DNA of 64,000 bases, from contig JANCYW010000016.1 in the NCBI GenBank assembly GCA_026184775.1, forward strand, positions 62,001-126,000. The letters are read 5' to 3'. Within the stretch, counting starts at the first letter, position 1. Every line of letters begins with the position of its first letter. The notes beneath the pieces are model-generated. The model did not search any database. It was given only the letters and a program-made list of their open reading frames with translations, and was not told the origin of the DNA. Source of the DNA: Cyanidium caldarium (Eukaryota > Rhodophyta > Bangiophyceae > Cyanidiales > Cyanidiaceae). Of this stretch, positions 9,937 to 19,099 are shown in pieces. Made by a program: the position numbers and the translations under genes.

Positions 9937-12900
9937 TCACGCCTCCGGCTGAAGATGCTCGGGCGTTGGCAGGGAGGCGCGCGTGGCCCAGGCCACCGCG
10001 TCGGAGTCGTCGCGCCGCGCGTTGCTGACGCGCTTGCTGGCCACCGTCTCCACATTCAGCAGCACCGAGTCGCAGTCGAACACGAACTTGATGGGCAGTC
10101 CGGCCTGCATCAGCGCGCAGCCGCTCATACACAACAGATTGCCGTCGTATTGGTACACGCCGCTGCGCGCCGCCTCGATGGCACCGGTGAGCGTGTTGCG
10201 GCGCATCACCCCGGGGCACCATTCCTCCACCTCGTAGTTTTCGCACGGGTCCAGTCCGCGCAGGCGCAGGCGCGGCTCCAGCCGTCCCACCTCGCGCGTC
10301 TGGTTGAACGCGAACACCACCGCCCGCTGCCGATCGGGCGACACGTACATCCACGCGCAGTTGGGCGTGTGGAACGGATTCCACAGCCGATACATATCCC
10401 CAAACTGCACCACCGGCGCCACATCCCGAAACAGCTGCACGTAGTTGCGTATCTCGTGCACCTCGTCCTCGGTGAGCAGGCGCGGGTCCAACTCGTACCC
10501 GAACGTGCCACACATAGCCACCAGCGAGCGCGTCTTCATACTGGCGCTGCGCAGCGTCTGGTGATTGGGCACCGTGGACACGTGCGAGGCGATCGACTTG
10601 GCCGGCGCCCACAGAGACGTGCCCGCCTGGATACGCATCCGGCTGGACGCGTCGGTGTTATCGCTGGTCCAGATCTGGCCGCTGTAGTAGAGCATGCCGG
10701 CGTCGAAACGCCCGCCGCCGCCCGCACACGTCTCGAAGAACACCTGCGGAAACTGTTCCTGCAGCCGGCCCAGCACATCGTACAGCCCCAGGATGTAACG
10801 GTGGGCAATCTCGCCCTGCCGCTCCGGCGGATGGTGCGCGCTGTACACCTCGGTGAGGAAGCGATTGTTATCCCACTTGATGTAGCGTAGGTTGCACGAG
10901 CCCAGAATCTCGCTCAGCGTGTCCACCAGCCAATCGCGCACCTCCTCACGCGTCAGGTCCAGCACCAGCTGGTTGCGGCCCATGGTCTTGCCGCGGCTGG
11001 GAATGTGCAGCGTCCAGTCCGGGTGCTGTCGGAACAGATCCGACTCCACGGACACCATCTCCGGCTCGACCCAGAGGCCCACCTGCAGCCCCAGCTCCTC
11101 CAATTCGCGCACCAGGCCCACCAGGCCGAACGGCAGTTTGGCCGGGTTCGGGTACCAATCGCCCAGACCGTCCAGGGTGTCGTTGCGCCGCCCGAACCAC
11201 CCGTCATCGATCACCAGCATCTCGATACCGCAGCGGTGCGCCGCCTCCCCGATGCGCACCACCGACTCGTGAGACAAGTTGAAGTACACCGCCTCCCAAG
11301 TGTTGAGCAGCACCGGCGGGATGGCGTCGCGAAACTGCGGCGGTTGCAAACGCTCGCGGATCAGGCGGTGCAGCGCGCGGCTCAGACGGCCGATGCCGCT
11401 CGGGCTGTACGCGAGCACCACCTCCGGGGTGGTGAACTCCTCATCCGGTTCCAGATTCCAGTAAAAGCCCTGTGGATGAATGCCCATGTTGAGACGCGCC
11501 CGTCCGGTCTCGCCCACCTCGCATTCCACCAGAAAGTTGCCCGAATACACCAGCAGCGCCGCGTACGCCTCGCCGCGTTCCTCGTCGGGCTCGCCCGCGC
11601 TCAGAATCACAAACGGGTTGTGCTGGTGCGAGGAGCCGCCGCGCGTCGACCCGAACGAGGCGATGCCGCAGTCGAGGCGCCGGGTCACCTCCTGCCGCTC
11701 CCGCGCCCAGCTGCCCGACAGCTGGGTCATGTAGTAGGTGTCGGTCTCGAAATCCAGGGTGGCCGACATGGCACGCGTCACAATCACCGGCGCGTCGCTC
11801 TCGTTGCGTATGCGCGCGTACCGCGTGATCACGTCGTACTCGTGCATGACGGTGTACAGTAGCTCCACTACCAGACCGGTGACAGTGTCCACCATCTCCA
11901 CGATCAGGGTGGTGGCCTCCAGCGCGCTCTCCACGTACACGTGCGGCATGTGCCGCGCCATCGGCAGCTTGCCGCGTCGGATGCGATGGCGGCGATACGT
12001 GAACGGCGACAGCGTCGAGCCGTCGTCGTAGATGAAACCCACCGTGGGAATGCGGTAATCGCCGGTGCCGCTGTCGGAAATCTCCAGCAGCTTCACGTTC
12101 TTGCTGATGGTCTCGTGATCCAGCTTGCCCCAGTTCACCGCGGCAGTGCTGGCGTGCACCAGCGCGTCCAGATCGAGTTCCGAGGCATCGTACGGGGAGC
12201 GCACCAGGGCGCCGCTGTGGGCAGCGGCCAGCGCCGGCGAGGTCAAGTTGAGGCGCGACAGCGACTGCCCGACTGCATGCTCCCCGTCGGCCGCTGCATC
12301 GTGCGCGCTGGTCGGCGGCACTTGTTTGGGGGCGGCGCGGCCGTCGTCACCACCGTCTCCCGGGGCGGTCGGCTCGGGTGCGCCTCCAGGGCGCCGCCCG
12401 GTCAGCGACGACTGCAGATCCAGATACGACGTCGCTGAGTGCTTCTTCAGCTGAGGCGGTGCCGCGGTGTCGCCGGCATTGTGCTGCGAACGTGGCTCGG
12501 TGGGCGATTGAGGCAACGACGGTCCCGGTTTGCCCTCCCGTGCGGACAGACTACGAGGTGCAGCTTCCGAAGCGGAACGGGCCGTCGGGCGCACCTCCGC
12601 CCGGCTCCTCCGCCCATCCACAGCCGCATTGTCGTCCGATCCGCTCTTTCCCGGCGGGTGGTGTTTGCTGCGCAACGCCCTCTCCAACATCTCCTCCGAG
12701 AGGTCGTGCTCCACGTCCACGGCGGCGCCGCGGCCGCGCTTCATCTGCCACAACCGCCACGAGGCGTTCTCCAGACGGCGCGGCCGGCCGACGTTCTCGT
12801 AATCGCCCGAGGCGATGCTTTCGTGTTTGGTGCGAGTGTACACGCGCCACTTTTCCCGCAGATCCTGCTCCGAGGTAAACTCCAACTCGTCCAGCCCCAG

Positions 12901-13458
12901 CGTCTGCATCAACGTCTGTTCCTGCGCCGAAGGCACGATGCCGTGCGGGTCGAAAGGCCCGGGCACATTACCCAGACTCAGATACGTCAGATTGTCATCC
13001 ACCGGCAGCACCGCTCCATAATACAAGTGCTCTAGGTTGCGGTTGTCGTCCACCCGGAACGAGTACTGGGTGTTGCGCGTGCGCAAGCTGAACAGGCGCG
13101 CAGACGGATCGAAGAACACACCCGGCTGCGACACGGTGCACTCCAGACCTGCCGCCCTCTTGACGTCGCCAACGCCGGCAGCCGGCGCTGCTCCGCCCCG
13201 GGTCGCGGGCCTGTCCACCGACACCGACAGACCGTCGCGCCGCTCCCCGGCGCCAGTGGCCGGCGGTTGCCAGGTGGTGAACTTGGGCGGCAGTTCGGGC
13301 ACTCTGTCGCGCGCTTCACTCATCATTTCCGACGAGCTGTCTGACCCGCCGTTGCCGTGGCCCCTCCCAGAAGCGTAATTGCCGCCGTCTGCTGACGCCG
13401 AGCGATCCACCGGCCCGTCGCGGCCGTCGGCCGCCTCCACGCTCACACCCGACTCCAT
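9937..13458 (-). CDS. GH36 alpha-galactosidase with an inserted AreA-like module
   Basis: Predicted retaining alpha-galactosidase hydrolysing terminal alpha-galactosides. In a red alga, floridoside or isofloridoside would be natural substrates (inference). The catalytic half is typical: VIDDGWFGRRNDTLDGLGDW, VGLWVEPEMVS, the nucleophile motif IKWDNNR, CAGGGGRFDAGML, and the acid/base region SDNTDASSRMRIQAGTS. The N-terminal beta-sandwich begins at about residue 120 (FSLRTRNTQYSFRV, NLEHLYYG) and resumes at about 460 (SGTGDYRIPTVGF). Roughly 280 extra residues lie between. They carry WRVYTRTKH and RRLENASWRLW, a motif like the fungal AreA N-terminus, which also occurs in the neighbouring GT4 gene. 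The start at 13458 (MESGVSVEAADG) is one choice; the frame is open to 13746. The protein has about 1173 residues, against about 730 for bacterial GH36. Confidence 0.9.
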   Translation of the reverse strand: MESGVSVEAADGRDGPVDRSASADGGNYASGRGHGNGGSDSSSEMMSEARDRVPELPPKFTTWQPPATGAGERRDGLSVSVDRPATRGGAAPAAGVGDVKRAAGLECTVSQPGVFFDPSARLFSLRTRNTQYSFRVDDNRNLEHLYYGAVLPVDDNLTYLSLGNVPGPFDPHGIVPSAQEQTLMQTLGLDELEFTSEQDLREKWRVYTRTKHESIASGDYENVGRPRRLENASWRLWQMKRGRGAAVDVEHDLSEEMLERALRSKHHPPGKSGSDDNAAVDGRRSRAEVRPTARSASEAAPRSLSAREGKPGPSLPQSPTEPRSQHNAGDTAAPPQLKKHSATSYLDLQSSLTGRRPGGAPEPTAPGDGGDDGRAAPKQVPPTSAHDAAADGEHAVGQSLSRLNLTSPALAAAHSGALVRSPYDASELDLDALVHASTAAVNWGKLDHETISKNVKLLEISDSGTGDYRIPTVGFIYDDGSTLSPFTYRRHRIRRGKLPMARHMPHVYVESALEATTLIVEMVDTVTGLVVELLYTVMHEYDVITRYARIRNESDAPVIVTRAMSATLDFETDTYYMTQLSGSWARERQEVTRRLDCGIASFGSTRGGSSHQHNPFVILSAGEPDEERGEAYAALLVYSGNFLVECEVGETGRARLNMGIHPQGFYWNLEPDEEFTTPEVVLAYSPSGIGRLSRALHRLIRERLQPPQFRDAIPPVLLNTWEAVYFNLSHESVVRIGEAAHRCGIEMLVIDDGWFGRRNDTLDGLGDWYPNPAKLPFGLVGLVRELEELGLQVGLWVEPEMVSVESDLFRQHPDWTLHIPSRGKTMGRNQLVLDLTREEVRDWLVDTLSEILGSCNLRYIKWDNNRFLTEVYSAHHPPERQGEIAHRYILGLYDVLGRLQEQFPQVFFETCAGGGGRFDAGMLYYSGQIWTSDNTDASSRMRIQAGTSLWAPAKSIASHVSTVPNHQTLRSASMKTRSLVAMCGTFGYELDPRLLTEDEVHEIRNYVQLFRDVAPVVQFGDMYRLWNPFHTPNCAWMYVSPDRQRAVVFAFNQTREVGRLEPRLRLRGLDPCENYEVEEWCPGVMRRNTLTGAIEAARSGVYQYDGNLLCMSGCALMQAGLPIKFVFDCDSVLLNVETVASKRVSNARRDDSDAVAWATRASLPTPEHLQPEA

Positions 13459-13882
13459 CCCGCGCGATGGATGACGCGCCGACGACTCGCGGTCTGATGC
13501 CGTCACCGCTACGGTCTGCGCCCACGGTACCCAGAACCTACCTCCCGCGGACCGCCGGCTCTCCGCTCGCGCACCGCTCCCAGCCGACACGTCCACCACC
13601 GCAGAGGGGTGCCGAAAGGTCCTGCGCGCCGAGGACGTCCATCGGGAGGCCAGCGAGGGTAAGTGAGGGTGCGTTCGTGCATTCAGAAGCACGACCGAAC
13701 GAAATGCGGAGAGGGGAGGAGCGCCGACACAACCTATGTCGCACAAGTGTCGTGATGTGTTGCAACCTGTCCGCGTCTACTCGCAGCTACTTTAAGGCTA
13801 TGTTCACCGAACCATACACCACCGCCGTACACTTGCCTACACGGGCCTCCTCGGCGTCTCTCTCTCTCTCTCACTCTCCCAC
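13459..13882. other. Intergenic region GH36 / GT4
   Basis: The GH36 frame stays open up to 13746, so part of this stretch could be coding if an upstream ATG is used; its predicted peptide shows no recognisable domain. Next to the GT4 stop is a CT-rich tract (13856-13885). I see no RNA gene here. Confidence 0.5.
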
Positions 13883-13885
13883 TCA
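13856..13885. repeat. CT dinucleotide tract
   Basis: Short pyrimidine tract of CT repeats directly downstream of the minus-strand GT4 coding end. It may fall in the 5' leader of the GH36 gene or the 3' region of the GT4 gene. Confidence 0.8.
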
Positions 13886-15748
13886 GGAGCCACTGGCCGC
13901 GGGTGCCGTTTTCTCCTCCCGCGCCTGTTCGATCACTTCGCGGTACCGCTCGGCCATGGCCCGGAAACTAAATTGCTTCAGCACTCGCTCGCGACCCTTC
14001 TTGCCCATGCGCACGCGCAGCGCGTCATCCAGCGCCAGTTGCTTCAGCCGCTCGTACAGCACTTGGTCGTCGGCCGGCTCCACCAGGTAACCCTCGTCGC
14101 CATCGGTGAGCGCCTCCGGGATGCCGTCGATGCGCGAGGCCACCACCGGCCGCTCGAACGCCATCGCCTCGCATATCACCAGCGGCAGCACTTCGTTGAG
14201 CGACGGCACCACCACAATGTCCGCCGCGTGATAATACGGTAGGACGTTCTTCTGAATCTCCAGAATCACCGTGTCTGCTGCGGCGTCCGATGCCTGCAGC
14301 TCGCGCTTGATCTCCTCCTGGTAGGCGATCTCGTGGTCGCGGATGTAGCGCGCGCCCACCATCAGCAGCCGGCAATGGTTTCCGCTGCGGCGCACTTGTT
14401 CGTCGTTGCGCAGTCGGCTGAACGCTCGCGCCGTGTACAGCTGTCCCTTGCGCTTGCATATCGTGCCCAGGTGCACCACCACCAGGTCGGTGCGCCTGTA
14501 GCCGAGCTCGGCGCGTACCTTGTCGCGGCTCTGAGAGGCGCGGAACGCATTGATAGCCGCCAACGGAATGCCGTTGTACACCACCTGGGCGCGGTGCTCC
14601 TCGAACAGCCCCTGGTAGCAGATCTTCTGGACGTTGGCCGGGAACACGATGCGGCTGGCGGCCCGGAAACCGCTCCGTATCAGATCGCCGTCCACGTGCG
14701 ACATCTGAAACACTTCCTTGGCATAGTGGTCGAACTGATCCTGTGGCCACGCCTCGTGAATCACCCACAGCGACGGGCGACCGAGCTCGGCGGCGGCAAT
14801 CACCGCCTCTGCGCGCATAATGGTGTTGGCGATGAGGAACGCATGGTCGGCCACAAATCGCCGCACCTCCTCCAAGTAGGTGTCGGTGGTGGCGTCGACG
14901 GTGAGCACACGGCAGCCGAGCGCCTCGAAATCCTCACGCATCGGCCCCTCCTTGGGTGTCATCAGCGTAAAGCGGAAGTCGTCGCTCAGCTCCCGAATCA
15001 GGTACAGCAAAAAGTTGTTGGCGCCGTTGCGCTCCAGCGAGTGCCCAAACGCCGCACAGGTGGGCATTTCAACGGTGGTGCGCCGCACCCGCTCCAGCAT
15101 CGCCAGCGCTTCGGTGTACGTGCGCGGCAGGCGCGCAACCACCATCCGTTTCAGCGTCGGATCATCCGGCCGCTGTTGCTGCAACATCGCAGCCGCATCC
15201 ATCGCGTCGCCGAATATGTCGTTGGCCAGACCGAGCACATCGTCCATCGCCGCCTCCGACAGGCCGTGCTTCTGCTGCACCGCCACCAGATGCTCCAGCT
15301 GCTGCTGGATAACTTTGGCGCGGTCCCGCCGGTCTTGCTCCTCGAAACGCTTCTGCTCGCTGCTGCTGAACACGCTGCTCATCACGCCCTCAGTCGACTG
15401 CCGCATCTTCTGCAGGTCTTTCTGCAGATCCACGTCGAATTTCTCCAACGCCGACAGCTCGTGCATCACCTCGTTCTCCTGCAGCACCTCGCCCTGGCTG
15501 CGCTTGGCAAACCACATCCGCCACGACGCATTCTCCAGCCGCCGTCCGGTGTCCAGCACATCCTTCACTTTGGTGAACACGCGCCAGGTCTTGCGCAAGT
15601 CGTCCTCGGACTTGAGCTCCTCAAAGTAGGGCATGAAATCAAAGTCCTCGTAGGGATCTGCGCCCGCCGGCAGCTCGCCACCGGCATCGCTCCCTCCCGG
15701 TCGCGCGCCCGCCGGCTTTCCAGTCAACAGTGGTGCCAAAGCCTCCAT
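13883..15748 (-). CDS. GT4-type glycosyltransferase with an N-terminal AreA-like motif
   Basis: Predicted GT-B retaining glycosyltransferase using a nucleotide sugar. The C-terminal Rossmann half reads LVVVHLGTICKRKGQLYTAR, RLLMVGARYI, LPYYHAADIVVVPSLNEVLP and PLVICEAMAFERPVVASRID, the usual GT4 ligand region with E-x7-E-like spacing, followed by GYLVEP. The N-terminal half carries RELSDDFRFTLMTPKEGP and an FLIANTIMRAEAVI stretch. Residues about 47-85 contain WRVFTKVKD then RRLENASWRMW, homologous to the insert in the adjacent GH36 protein. A helical linker follows (EKFDVDLQKDLQKMRQ). I chose MEALAPLL at 15748; the frame runs 23 codons further upstream. No transit peptide is obvious. The substrate cannot be told from sequence. 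Proximity to GH36 suggests a role in storage or osmolyte carbohydrate metabolism. Confidence 0.8.
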   Translation of the reverse strand: MEALAPLLTGKPAGARPGGSDAGGELPAGADPYEDFDFMPYFEELKSEDDLRKTWRVFTKVKDVLDTGRRLENASWRMWFAKRSQGEVLQENEVMHELSALEKFDVDLQKDLQKMRQSTEGVMSSVFSSSEQKRFEEQDRRDRAKVIQQQLEHLVAVQQKHGLSEAAMDDVLGLANDIFGDAMDAAAMLQQQRPDDPTLKRMVVARLPRTYTEALAMLERVRRTTVEMPTCAAFGHSLERNGANNFLLYLIRELSDDFRFTLMTPKEGPMREDFEALGCRVLTVDATTDTYLEEVRRFVADHAFLIANTIMRAEAVIAAAELGRPSLWVIHEAWPQDQFDHYAKEVFQMSHVDGDLIRSGFRAASRIVFPANVQKICYQGLFEEHRAQVVYNGIPLAAINAFRASQSRDKVRAELGYRRTDLVVVHLGTICKRKGQLYTARAFSRLRNDEQVRRSGNHCRLLMVGARYIRDHEIAYQEEIKRELQASDAAADTVILEIQKNVLPYYHAADIVVVPSLNEVLPLVICEAMAFERPVVASRIDGIPEALTDGDEGYLVEPADDQVLYERLKQLALDDALRVRMGKKGRERVLKQFSFRAMAERYREVIEQAREEKTAPAASGS

Positions 15749-15872
15749 GATGTAGGGAAACCGGGGCGCAAATATCCACGTCGTACACGACCGCTGCGCA
15801 GCCCCTCCGGCGGCCACCGCGAGCGAGCGTCGCTGCGCCGCACATCATCGGTCGCTGGATTCATCGCGACAC

Positions 15873-15888
15873 AGGGATTTCCCTTACG
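15873..15888 (+). promoter_or_regulatory. Palindromic 16-mer AGGGATTTCCCTTACG
   Basis: Lies in the divergent gap between the GT4 gene (minus) and RPS20 (plus), followed by further CCCTTACG and TCCCTT repeats at 15889-15910. Identical over 16 bases to 57685-57700. A shared promoter element is an inference. Confidence 0.4.
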
Positions 15889-16045
15889 TTTCCCTTGTCG
15901 CGTCCCTTACGTCGGGCGCGAGGGGTCCGCCGGGCGCCGCGTCGCGCACTGCCGTCCCCGGCTCTGCGCGCGCGTCCCTGTCGTTGGATAGCCGACGCTC
16001 TCGCGTGCGCGCTGTCGTCTTCCACTCCTTCGCCTCCTGTGCCTC

Positions 16046-16519
16046 ATGGCGACTACTGCGGGAGGTATGGGCTTCCCGCCCGCCAAAAAGCCCGGTTTCG
16101 AGCAGACCACCGAGACGTTCCGCAAGATCCGCATCACGCTCACGTCGCGCAACCTGCGCGCGCTGGACAAGGTGTGCGCCGACGTGGTGCAGGGCATGCG
16201 CAGCAAAGGTGCCGAAGCGCGATCGGACAGGACGCGGGTGCGCACGGACGGCGTGGGTGGTGCGCGGCCGCCGCCTCCGCAACAAGCCGGCGGTCGGTCG
16301 GTGATGCGGGTGCACGGCCCGATCCCGATGCCGACGCGGCACCTGCGGATCACCACCCGCAAATCACCGTGTGGCGAGGGCACCAACACATGGGATCGGT
16401 ACGAGATGCGAATCCACAAACGGTTGATCGATTTAGAGGCGCCCGCTGAGGTGGTGAAGAGCATCACGTCGTTGGTGTTTGAGCCGAGCGTGCAAGTGGA
16501 GGTGACGCTGCAAGGGTAG
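16046..16519 (+). CDS. RPS20: 40S ribosomal protein uS10 (S20) with an internal insertion
   Basis: Small-subunit ribosomal protein. [20 protein letters not shown] and [19 protein letters not shown], then [12 protein letters not shown] and VEVTLQG, match S20 across its length. The reading starts at [10 protein letters not shown]. At 157 residues it is longer than the usual 119. The excess lies at residues about 56-84 (Arg/Pro/Gly-rich), exactly between the two conserved halves, in the rRNA-contacting loop. The extra DNA can be read as an in-frame 78-base segment starting with GT at 16209 and ending with AG at 16286, so a small intron is possible. The last 56 bases of coding sequence overlap the end of the convergent topoisomerase III gene. 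Confidence 0.93.
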   Translation: MATTAGGMGFPPAKKPGFEQTTETFRKIRITLTSRNLRALDKVCADVVQGMRSKGAEARSDRTRVRTDGVGGARPPPPQQAGGRSVMRVHGPIPMPTRHLRITTRKSPCGEGTNTWDRYEMRIHKRLIDLEAPAEVVKSITSLVFEPSVQVEVTLQG

Positions 16520-18782
16520 GCGCCGCCACGACGGGCACCGTCGGCACCGCGGTCCCGCCTGCCCCGGCCGCTCCCGGTGCCGGCGCCTCCGCAAAGTAAA
16601 CCGCAAACGCCCGATCAAAGTCGGTGTTCCGCTGCATCAGTCGCTCCAGCGCCTGCCGGAAACTGCGCAGCAACGCCGGCAGCGTCTCCCGCGCGGTGGC
16701 CTCGCCGTGCACGATGCGCTTCTGCCGCGCCTCCTGCTCCGCGCGCAGGGTCGGCTCCCCCAGTGACAATTCGCACCGCTCAAATGCCTCCATGAGCGCC
16801 ACGCCCAACTTCATCGGCACGAAACGCGCCACCGGAGCTGCCGGGGTGGCGCGCCCGTTGCGGGGTCGCGGCCGCCCGGTTCCGCCCGCCCCCTCGTTTC
16901 CCTCCTCATCCTCATCATCAGCATCCTCTGAGTGCGCGGCGCGCACCGCCTGCTTCATGACGTATTGCCGCTCCTGGATTTTCTTGATGTGTTCGGCGAT
17001 GGTGGCATCGGTGCCGATACCGTGCTGGTCCATGGCGGCGATCAGGTCGGCCTCGGAGAGCAGCGGCGGCGGCTCGGTCCAGGACGCCACCAGACGCAGT
17101 TCGGCCACGCAAAAGTCGCGCGGCGCCACGGTCGCCTGCCGCAACCATGCCGGCAGCGTCCACTCGCTCCAGGTGTCGTAGCGCGAGAACACCTCCAGGT
17201 AGCCGCGGTGGGTGATGCGCAAACCGCGGGCGGTAAAACGCTCCAGGGGTTGTGGCACCCCGGCAGCCTCGTGCACCCCCAGCGACGCCGTCGTCTGTTG
17301 TCCGGTGGCATCGCGGGAGCAGCATGCCAAGAAACGCCGCACAATATACTCGTACAGCCGCTCCTCGTCGCCCGACAGCGTGCCCGGGGGTGCCGCTTTG
17401 GTGGGGTGGATGGGCGGGTGCGCACGATCGTCGCAGCGACCCGCGCGCGGCGCCTCAAACCCCGCTATCCCCTGTGCCGGAGACAACAGCGCGTGCGCAA
17501 ACGCGCCCCACCGGGCGTCATCGCCCTGCAACGCCACCAGCGCCCGCAACTCCTCAACGCCCTTGTCGCTGGTGTCGAATCGATCGGTCTCGGTGCGCGG
17601 GTACGAAATGTAGCCGCCCTGATACAACCGCTCGGCCACCTCCATGGTGCGCTCGGAAGCGATGCGCAGTCGGCGCGATGCCTGCTTCTGCAGCTCCACC
17701 GTGGCCAGCGGCAGCGGCTTGTGGCGACGAACGGTGCGCGCCTCCACCCGGTCGATGCGCAGACAATCCTCCTGCGAGGCGGCATCGTGCACTCGCAGAA
17801 AGAGCTCGTAGGCCTGGTCGCGGTCGAATAGCCGCCCACGATCCCAGTAAAAGAGTACCGTGGGCGACGGCAATGCCTGTTCGCCGGGCACCGACAGCGT
17901 CCGGGTCGCCGCGCCATCGCGCACGGTGATACGAATGCTCCAGAACGGGGTCTTTTGAAAGCGGCGCATCTCCCAGTACCGCTTCACCACCAATCCCAGC
18001 GCGGGAAACTGGCACGGCCCGTAGCTGATCACGTCGCCCGGAGCGGAGACGGGTCGCCCGCCTCTGGTGCCGACCCCGGAGCGTCGCACCACCTGCGGGA
18101 ATCGCTGGCGAATGCGCCGCGTGAGCCACCGGGTGAATGCCGCCCCGGCGCGCAGGTCGATCTCCTGCCGCGTGACCACCGCGTCCACGACGCGCCAATC
18201 CAGCCGCTGCAACGTCGCGCACGCGCGGAACAGGTCGCGACCAGTCAGCGCCGAGAAGCGCGCTCGATACACCAACACGCCACGCAACGCTGCCTCCGGT
18301 GTCAACCGGGAGGCAGCCGCTCGCCATGCCGGCTGCGCGCGACTGCAAGCGCGCAGCACCTCTTCGGCGATGGCCTCGCCCTCGGCGTCGCAGTCCAGCC
18401 ACAGCACCAACACCTGGCTGTTGCGCGCCAGCATATCCAGGTTTTCCACCATCTGTCTGTTCCGCTCCGGCACATACCGCCGCGTGGGTATGTGCGTCGC
18501 GTCCAGTAAATCCAGCGGCGAACAGGTGTCCCACTGGTGGTACGGTGACTCGAACTCCACCTCCTCCACGTGCCCGCTCACCGCAGTGAACACCATCTCC
18601 TGCACCGACAGCCGCTCGCCGGTCTGACTCGCCAACGTCAGCGTCGTCGTCCAGTGCCAGTTCGGGTGGTACGGCGACCGTCCGTTGCGCCGCTGCGCTC
18701 GCCCGTGCGAGAGGACGCGGGCGGCCTCCCGCGCCACCGACGGCTTCTCCGCCACGTTGAGTACCCGAAGCGCGCCCGCCAT
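16464..18782 (-). CDS. TOP3: DNA topoisomerase III (type IA)
   Basis: Type IA topoisomerase that decatenates recombination intermediates with a RecQ-family helicase. The Toprim domain is at the N-terminus ([18 protein letters not shown]; acidic [12 protein letters not shown] at residues about 127-138). [17 protein letters not shown] is typical of eukaryotic TOP3. The catalytic tyrosine is in [14 protein letters not shown] (Y394), followed by [11 protein letters not shown] and [19 protein letters not shown]. The 772 residues end after the core fold in an Ala/Pro-rich tail, without the C-terminal zinc fingers and GRF repeats of animal TOP3A, similar in architecture to yeast Top3. The tail is encoded antisense to the end of uS10. 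TOP3A and TOP3B types cannot be separated firmly; overall it looks closer to alpha. Confidence 0.93.
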   Translation of the reverse strand: MAGALRVLNVAEKPSVAREAARVLSHGRAQRRNGRSPYHPNWHWTTTLTLASQTGERLSVQEMVFTAVSGHVEEVEFESPYHQWDTCSPLDLLDATHIPTRRYVPERNRQMVENLDMLARNSQVLVLWLDCDAEGEAIAEEVLRACSRAQPAWRAAASRLTPEAALRGVLVYRARFSALTGRDLFRACATLQRLDWRVVDAVVTRQEIDLRAGAAFTRWLTRRIRQRFPQVVRRSGVGTRGGRPVSAPGDVISYGPCQFPALGLVVKRYWEMRRFQKTPFWSIRITVRDGAATRTLSVPGEQALPSPTVLFYWDRGRLFDRDQAYELFLRVHDAASQEDCLRIDRVEARTVRRHKPLPLATVELQKQASRRLRIASERTMEVAERLYQGGYISYPRTETDRFDTSDKGVEELRALVALQGDDARWGAFAHALLSPAQGIAGFEAPRAGRCDDRAHPPIHPTKAAPPGTLSGDEERLYEYIVRRFLACCSRDATGQQTTASLGVHEAAGVPQPLERFTARGLRITHRGYLEVFSRYDTWSEWTLPAWLRQATVAPRDFCVAELRLVASWTEPPPLLSEADLIAAMDQHGIGTDATIAEHIKKIQERQYVMKQAVRAAHSEDADDEDEEGNEGAGGTGRPRPRNGRATPAAPVARFVPMKLGVALMEAFERCELSLGEPTLRAEQEARQKRIVHGEATARETLPALLRSFRQALERLMQRNTDFDRAFAVYFAEAPAPGAAGAGGTAVPTVPVVAAPTLAASPPLARSAQTPTT

Positions 18783-19099
18783 GACTAGGCCGCCAGACGC
18801 TGCATGCTGTGAATAAATATTTTGGGGGAGAGGAAAGACGCTCCGTGCGGTGCCTCACATGGGAGGTGAAGTCCGCGACGACTCTGCGGGAGGGCCGTCG
18901 TACTCGCGCGCGCGCCCCCCCCCTCCGGACACCCGAGCGCGTTGCCGAGTGCGCGCGACGCCGCAGAATCGGTCCGGAATGACGGCGTTGGAGGCGACTC
19001 CCCTGAAGCGCAGGACGAACGAGGAAGTGGCGGTGGAATGGCCTCATGGATAAAGTCGGCCACAGCAATAGCGGCTGTACATTCAGCGGCGCTGGTTTA
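18783..19099. other. Intergenic region upstream of TOP3
   Basis: About 317 bases between two minus-strand genes. It holds an AT-rich patch (aataaatattttggggg near 18810) close to the TOP3 start and a C-run near 18916. No conserved reading frame or RNA gene was recognised. Confidence 0.5.

Noticed and set aside
14333-15991. 552-codon open frame antisense to the GT4 gene
   Set aside because: No recognisable motifs; His/Arg/Gln-rich shadow.
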